From positions 1-15,956 of the forward strand of contig JAOASV010000078.1 in assembly GCA_030158535.1 (NCBI GenBank): 15,956 nt of DNA. The letters run 5' to 3'. Under the pieces are notes generated by a model. That model had not been told where the DNA came from and ran no database searches. It was given only the letters and a program-made list of their open reading frames with translations. A program made the position numbers and the translations under genes. The DNA is from Sediminibacterium sp. GTDB lineage: Bacteria; Bacteroidota; Bacteroidia; Chitinophagales; Chitinophagaceae. Shown here piece after piece: positions 11,880-15,956 of this stretch. How positions within the stretch are numbered: position 1 is the stretch's first letter; each line of letters starts with the position of its first letter.

Positions 11880-13226
11880 GTGAAAAAACTAATTCAAACA
11901 TTAAAACATATCTGGGCAATCGATGAGCTACGTAACAAAATTGTTGTTACGCTTGCCCTAGTACTAACGTATCGTTTAGGTACGCAGATTACCCTTCCTG
12001 GTATCGATCCTAATAAAATAGAAGCGGCTTCTGCTGCTGCACAGGGCAATGGCTTACTTGGCATATTTGATATGTTTGCAGGTGGTGCATTTTCTCAAGC
12101 ATCTATTTTAGCACTTGGTATCATGCCGTACATTTCTGCTTCAATTTTTATGCAATTAATGACCATCTTGGTTCCTCAGTTGCAAAAAATTCAGAAAGAA
12201 GGAGATAGCGGACGTAAAAAAATTAACCAGTGGACACGCTACCTAACAGTGATTGTTACAGCGTTCCAAGCAGGTGCTTACGTTGCTTACTTAAACAGCC
12301 CAGGTTATGCGCCAGCAATCATTGCAGCGTATGCGCCATACTTCTGGTTTTCTACCGTTATCACATTAACAGCAGGTACTTTGTTTGTAATGTGGCTCGG
12401 CGAAAAAATTCAGGACAAAGGTTTAGGTAATGGTACTTCTATCATCATCATGGTGGGTATCTTAGCTCGTTTACCACAATCTATTATTCAGGAGTTTAGC
12501 GCAAAAGGCCAAAAGGGCGGCGGTGGACTTTTAATATTTTTAATTGAGGTTGCTATTTTAGTTACCATTATTATGGGTCTTATTGTACTTGTACAAGGGG
12601 TTCGTAAAATTGCAGTAAACTATGCAAAGCAAATCGTTGGCAGCCGTCAATTTGGCGGTGCTCGTCAATTCTTACCTGTTAAAGTAAACAGTGCTGGTGT
12701 AATGCCAATCATATTTGCACAAGCAATTATGTTCTTACCTACACTTGTTTCTTTTACCAATTTAGATTCGGCACAAGGGATTGTAAAAGTATTCAACGAC
12801 CATAGTAGCTGGCCTTATATGGCAATTTACTCTATCATGGTAATTGGATTTACTTTCCTTTACACTGCACTTATCTTTAATCCAAAACAAATCTCTGAAG
12901 ATTTAAAACGCAATAATGGATTTGTACCAGGTGTTAAGCCAGGACAACCTACTGCCGATTATATTGGAGCGATCATGGACAAAATCACTTTACCTGGTGC
13001 TATCTTTTTAGCCCTAGTAGGTATTATGCCAGGCTTTGCACAACGCTTAGGTGTTACGCAAGGTTTTAGCTCTTTCTTTGGAGGCACTTCATTATTAATT
13101 ATGGTAGGTGTTGTACTTGATACACTTCAACAAATTGAAACCTATTTATTAATGCGTCAATACGATGGATTAATGGAAGGCGGACGTGTACAAGGCAGAC
13201 AAGTTGATACTGCAAGTGGCATGTAA
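11880..13226 (+). CDS. secY: Preprotein translocase subunit SecY
   Basis: A 448-residue integral membrane protein, the pore of the SecYEG channel that secretes or inserts proteins. Ten transmembrane segments are visible as hydrophobic stretches. The plug/TM2 region is FAGGAFSQASILALGIMPYISASIFMQLM (66-94). It also has KIQKEGDSGRKKINQWTRYLTV, GNGTSIIIMVGI, the VNYAKQ and LPVKVNSAGVMPIIFA motifs around TM7, and FNPKQISEDLKRNNGFVPGVKPG, a near-universal SecY motif. The start is GTG at 11880; it gives the standard MKKLIQTLKHIWAIDELRNKI, and no better ATG exists upstream. No Shine-Dalgarno motif is visible. A strong terminator follows. Confidence 0.97.
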   Translation: MKKLIQTLKHIWAIDELRNKIVVTLALVLTYRLGTQITLPGIDPNKIEAASAAAQGNGLLGIFDMFAGGAFSQASILALGIMPYISASIFMQLMTILVPQLQKIQKEGDSGRKKINQWTRYLTVIVTAFQAGAYVAYLNSPGYAPAIIAAYAPYFWFSTVITLTAGTLFVMWLGEKIQDKGLGNGTSIIIMVGILARLPQSIIQEFSAKGQKGGGGLLIFLIEVAILVTIIMGLIVLVQGVRKIAVNYAKQIVGSRQFGGARQFLPVKVNSAGVMPIIFAQAIMFLPTLVSFTNLDSAQGIVKVFNDHSSWPYMAIYSIMVIGFTFLYTALIFNPKQISEDLKRNNGFVPGVKPGQPTADYIGAIMDKITLPGAIFLALVGIMPGFAQRLGVTQGFSSFFGGTSLLIMVGVVLDTLQQIETYLLMRQYDGLMEGGRVQGRQVDTASGM

Positions 13227-13249
13227 TATTATTTTACAAAAATGATAAT

Positions 13250-13290
13250 AAAACCTGTCAGTGCTTGTGGCCTGACAGGTTTTCTTTTTT
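13250..13290 (+). terminator. Intrinsic terminator after secY
   Basis: A perfect 12-bp inverted repeat AAAACCTGTCAG (13250-13261) and CTGACAGGTTTT (13272-13283) has a ten-base loop and is followed by C and a T6 run. It begins 24 nt after the secY stop and ends only 26 nt before the preferred map start. Strong form; should act as a real terminator. Confidence 0.9.
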
Positions 13291-13315
13291 AACAATGACG
13301 CGAAGAAATATTGGT

Positions 13316-14116
13316 ATGATTTATAAGACAGAAGCAGAAGTGGCACTCATGAAAGAGGCAGCTTTACTCGTAAGTAAAGCACTGGCTCAGGTGGCTGGTT
13401 TTATTAAGCCAGGCGTAACTACTTTGCAAATTGACAAGTTGTGCGAAACGGTTGTAAAAGACCATGGTGCTGTACCTTCTTTTTTTAATTACAGAGGGTA
13501 TCCATTTAATATTTGCGCATCTGTTAATGATGTGGTAGTGCATGGTTTCCCAAATGAAACACCCATTAAAAATGGAGACATTGTTTCTATCGATTTAGGG
13601 GTTATTTTAAATGGTTGGCATGGCGATCATGCGTATAGTTTTATTGTGGGTGAAGTGGCGCCAGAAATTTTAAACCTTGTAAAAGTTACCAAAGAGTCTT
13701 TGTACAAAGGCATCGAAAAAGCCACTGTTAATAACCGCATTGGAGACATTTCATATGCCATTCAAGAACATACCGAATTTAAAAACGGGTATGGTGTTGT
13801 GCGTGAATTAGTAGGGCATGGCTTAGGTAGAAATTTACACGAAGACCCGCAGGTACCTAACTATGGTAAGCGTGGTAACGGGCCTAAAATGAAAGAAAAT
13901 TTAGTACTTGCTATCGAGCCTATGATCAATTTAGGCACACATAAAGTATATACCGATGATGACGGTTGGACGGTAAAAACACAGGACGGAAAAGTGTCTG
14001 TGCATTTTGAACACGATGTTTGTGTGAAAAGAAATGAAGCACTCATTCTTTCTGATTTTAGTATTATTGAAGCCGCCGAAAAATCAAATACCAATTTAAA
14101 TAGTAGCTACTATTAA
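13316..14116 (+). CDS. map: Type I methionine aminopeptidase
   Basis: A 266-residue metalloprotease that removes the initiator methionine from nascent proteins. All catalytic residues of the pita-bread fold are present: His76 in NDVVVHGFPN, metal ligands Asp93 (SIDLG) and Asp104 (HGDHAYSF), His168 (ELVGHGLGRNLHEDP), Glu201 (AIEPMIN) and Glu232 (VHFEHDV). I chose ATG 13316 because family members begin near MIYKTEAEV. Another in-frame ATG at 13295 would add seven residues and is possible. A longer start at TTG 13265 would lie inside the secY terminator and is unlikely. Order secY-map without adk is usual for Bacteroidota. I see no clear promoter between the terminator and this gene, so it may depend on read-through. 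Confidence 0.94.
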   Translation: MIYKTEAEVALMKEAALLVSKALAQVAGFIKPGVTTLQIDKLCETVVKDHGAVPSFFNYRGYPFNICASVNDVVVHGFPNETPIKNGDIVSIDLGVILNGWHGDHAYSFIVGEVAPEILNLVKVTKESLYKGIEKATVNNRIGDISYAIQEHTEFKNGYGVVRELVGHGLGRNLHEDPQVPNYGKRGNGPKMKENLVLAIEPMINLGTHKVYTDDDGWTVKTQDGKVSVHFEHDVCVKRNEALILSDFSIIEAAEKSNTNLNSSYY

Positions 14117-14133
14117 TTTTTTATACAACTGGC

Positions 14134-15369
14134 ATGCGTGAAAAATTAGTAGTGATTGGTGGTGGTGCAGCAGGTTTTTTTTGTGCCATCAATGCGGCCA
14201 GGTTAAATCCTAATCTAGATGTTTGTATTCTAGAAAAGTCCAATAAACTACTTGCTAAAGTTAAGGTGAGTGGCGGTGGGCGTTGCAATACCACACACGC
14301 ATGTTTCGAACTTCCAGAACTCGTGCAAAAATATCCGCGCGGTCAAAATTTTTTAAAGAAAACATTTCATTGGTTTAATACCACAGATACAATTGACTGG
14401 TTTGCTTCACGTGGCGTAGATTTAAAAACAGAAGCGGATGGCCGAATGTTTCCCGCGTCTAATGATTCGCAAACGATTATCGATTGCTTGTTAACAGAAG
14501 CAGACAAATACAAAGTTCAAGTTCAAATACAAACTGCCGTAGAAAAAATTACCGTAAATGATGCGGGCGTTTTTTTATTACAAACAACCAACAAAACAAT
14601 CGAAGCTAATTATGTTTGTGTGGCCACCGGCGGATTTCCTAAAGCGCATCAGTTTGAATTTATTACAAACCTTGGACATACCATTGAAGCGCCCGTTCCA
14701 TCACTATTTACATTTAACATGCCTGGCAATTCTATCACGGAACTTATGGGTGTGAGTGTGCCAGAAGCGCAAGTAAAAATTGCTGGATCAAAAATCACGG
14801 CAACCGGCCCTTTGCTTATTACGCACTGGGGCATGAGTGGGCCTGCTGTATTAAAATGCTCGGCATGGGGTGCAAGAGAACTATCTAATTTGGGCTACGT
14901 GTTCACCATTCGTGTGAATTGGATTCCTACATACGCAGAGCAAGATTTGCGCACGGCTTGGCCACTTATTAGGTCAGAGCAGGGCAAGACCAAAATAGGA
15001 GGGCGCAACCCTTTTGAACTACCGGGTAGATTGTGGTTACACTTACTAGAGGTTTGTGGAATAGACGCAGGGGGCAGTTGGGCTACACTTACCGCTGCGG
15101 CTCAAAATAAGCTCATTACAGCCCTAACGGCTTTTGAATGTAAAGTGAGTGGCAAAACCACGTTTAAAGACGAATTTGTTACCTGTGGAGGCATAAAATT
15201 ATCTGAAATTGACGCCAACACCATGCAAAGTAAGCTTGTAAAAGGGCTCTATTTTGCCGGTGAAATCATGGATATTGATGGTATTACAGGCGGGTTTAAT
15301 TTCCAAAATGCTTGGACTTCTGGCTGGATTGCCGCCAAGTCTATTGCTGAACCTAAAAAACTTGGCTAA
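14134..15369 (+). CDS. HI0933/YhiN-family flavoprotein (predicted FAD-dependent oxidoreductase)
   Basis: A 411-residue protein of the HI0933-like (YhiN/BaiN) family of two-dinucleotide-binding flavoproteins. The N-terminal Rossmann motif is VVIGGGAAGFF (6-16), with GGGAAG at 9-14 and the ribose-binding acid Glu34 at the end of strand two. Next are the family-specific SGGGRCN (46-52), ADGRMFP (101-107) and VATGG (163-167), then GPLLITHWGMSGPAVL (225-240) and the C-terminal FAD motif LYFAGEIMDIDGITGGFN (372-389). No signal peptide or membrane segment is seen, so it should be cytosolic. The substrate is unknown: members are widely conserved but poorly characterised, with one (BaiN) linked to bile-acid metabolism, which cannot be transferred here. 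It starts 17 nt after map and is probably cotranscribed with it. Confidence 0.9.
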   Translation: MREKLVVIGGGAAGFFCAINAARLNPNLDVCILEKSNKLLAKVKVSGGGRCNTTHACFELPELVQKYPRGQNFLKKTFHWFNTTDTIDWFASRGVDLKTEADGRMFPASNDSQTIIDCLLTEADKYKVQVQIQTAVEKITVNDAGVFLLQTTNKTIEANYVCVATGGFPKAHQFEFITNLGHTIEAPVPSLFTFNMPGNSITELMGVSVPEAQVKIAGSKITATGPLLITHWGMSGPAVLKCSAWGARELSNLGYVFTIRVNWIPTYAEQDLRTAWPLIRSEQGKTKIGGRNPFELPGRLWLHLLEVCGIDAGGSWATLTAAAQNKLITALTAFECKVSGKTTFKDEFVTCGGIKLSEIDANTMQSKLVKGLYFAGEIMDIDGITGGFNFQNAWTSGWIAAKSIAEPKKLG

Positions 15370-15404
15370 AACCCACTATTTATACCGGGTTTACCTGTTT
15401 TTTT
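15369..15404 (+). terminator. Probable terminator after the flavoprotein gene
   Basis: AAACCC (15369-15374) overlaps the stop codon's last base and pairs with GGGTTT (15387-15392) around a 12-base loop. A T7 run follows at 15398-15404, five bases beyond the stem. The short stem and the spacer before the T-run make it weaker than the other terminators here. It overlaps the upstream part of the rpsA promoter. Confidence 0.5.
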
Positions 15405-15425
15405 ACTAGATTATTCTTACTTTTG
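15395..15425 (+). promoter_or_regulatory. Bacteroidota-type promoter for rpsA
   Basis: TACTTTTG at 15418-15425 is a perfect TAnnTTTG -7 element. The -33 box is poor: only CTG at 15395-15397 sits at the spacing used by rpsJ (20 nt). The element is 35 nt before the rpsA ATG and is followed by GCACCCCC, much like the rpsJ promoter (GCAACCCC). Confidence 0.8.
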
Positions 15426-15428
15426 CAC

Positions 15429-15453
15429 CCCCGAATTCATTAAACCATCGGGG
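15429..15453 (+). promoter_or_regulatory. 5'-terminal hairpin of the rpsA mRNA
   Basis: CCCCGA (15429-15434) pairs with TCGGGG (15448-15453) across a 13-base loop, beginning four bases after the -7 element and ending seven bases before the ATG. Position and C-rich left arm match the rpsJ leader hairpin. Confidence 0.55.
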
Positions 15454-15460
15454 TTATTTT

Positions 15461-15956
15461 ATGCAAATTTTCCGTAAACAATTAAACGCAGATGCTCAGG
15501 ACAGCACTGGTGCCGAGGCAACAGCTGTAACTGCGACAACAAATGCACCTGCAGCAGCGCCAGTTGTAGAAACTGCGCACGATGATTTTGACTGGAGCAT
15601 TGACAAACGTAACGTTAGTCATTATGCCGAAGCAGAAAGACAAAAGTATGACAAAGTGTATGATGACACTTTCGTACAAATCCAAGATGGCGAAATCATG
15701 AATGGTATCGTTGTTGCTTTAACTAAAACAGATGTTGTAATCAACATTGGTTTTAAAAGTGATGGCCTTATTTCTTCAAACGAATTCCGTGATCTACAAG
15801 GATTAAAAATTGGTGATGAAGTAGAAGTGATGGTTGTTGAAAAAGAAGACCGTCAAGGAAACTTACACCTTAGCCGCAAATCTGCGCGCATTTTCCGTGC
15901 TTGGGAAAGAATTATGGAAGTGCACAAAACAGGTGAAGTGGTTACAGGTACTGTTA
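15461..15956 (+). CDS. rpsA: 30S ribosomal protein S1 (bS1), 3'-truncated by the window edge
   Basis: The first 165 codons of S1, the multi-domain RNA-binding protein that helps recruit mRNA to the 30S subunit. In Bacteroidota, where start sites mostly lack Shine-Dalgarno sequences, this role may be especially important. After an Ala/Thr-rich, probably disordered N-terminus (residues 11-40) comes DDFDWSIDKRNVSHY (41-55), a Bacteroidota S1 signature. The first S1/OB domain (about 74-143) follows, with GEIMNGIVVALTKTDVVINIGFKSDGLI (78-104) and GDEVEVMVVEKED (118-130). A second domain begins at the window end (GEVVTGTV). ATG 15461 is the only suitable start after the promoter. The usual full protein has several more S1 repeats, beyond the window. 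Confidence 0.95.
   Translation, partial: MQIFRKQLNADAQDSTGAEATAVTATTNAPAAAPVVETAHDDFDWSIDKRNVSHYAEAERQKYDKVYDDTFVQIQDGEIMNGIVVALTKTDVVINIGFKSDGLISSNEFRDLQGLKIGDEVEVMVVEKEDRQGNLHLSRKSARIFRAWERIMEVHKTGEVVTGTV

Noticed and set aside
13265..13315. Upstream start for methionine aminopeptidase at TTG 13265
   Set aside because: It lies inside the secY terminator stem and adds residues not seen in the family. The alternative ATG at 13295 remains possible.
1..15956. Mobile elements, CRISPR arrays, tRNA or rRNA genes, prophage or defence genes
   Set aside because: I looked for spaced direct repeats, transposase-like frames, cloverleaf sequences and foreign-looking composition and found none. All substantial frames are accounted for by housekeeping genes.

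Overview
The window is a 16-kb stretch of a Bacteroidota (Bacteroidetes) chromosome carrying the S10-spc ribosomal protein cluster. Every recognised gene is on the + strand. Four things point to this phylum. The two clearest promoters have the TAnnTTTG -7 element (before rpsJ and rpsA). Start codons are mostly preceded by A-rich sequence rather than a Shine-Dalgarno motif. The order is secY-map with no adk between them. S14 is an 89-residue form without zinc cysteines. A Chitinophagales-like lineage would fit, but nothing read here settles the rank below phylum.

Layout. The 3' two thirds of fusA (EF-G) opens the window and ends at a strong intrinsic terminator (1398-1435). A separate promoter (1486-1517) then starts the ribosomal run: rpsJ, a 326-nt structured gap, rplC-rplD-rplW-rplB-rpsS-rplV-rpsC-rplP-rpmC-rpsQ (the classical S10 set), a 118-nt gap, then rplN-rplX-rplE-rpsN-rpsH-rplF-rplR-rpsE-rpmD (the spc set). 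A 139-nt gap with a terminator-like 17-bp hairpin and a weak promoter candidate precedes rplO-secY. A strong terminator follows secY. Next come map (methionine aminopeptidase) and, 17 nt later, an HI0933-type flavoprotein. The window ends in the 5' part of rpsA (S1), which has its own promoter. The usual continuation after map (infA-rpmJ-rpsM-rpsK-rpsD-rpoA-rplQ) is absent.

How the genes work together. Twenty-one complete ribosomal protein genes supply much of both subunits, including the exit-tunnel and peptidyl-transferase surroundings (L2, L3, L4, L16, L22, L23) and the decoding and mRNA-entry side (S3, S5, S8, S10, S14, S17, S19). EF-G drives translocation, SecY takes secretory nascent chains at the membrane, and Map trims the initiator methionine.

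The proteins look ordinary. What is worth a second look is the non-coding sequence: a long folded leader between rpsJ and rplC, repeated promoter-plus-5'-hairpin architecture, and internal terminators that seem to split the cluster into several transcripts. I saw no mobile element, CRISPR array, tRNA or rRNA, and no evidence for an exotic new system.
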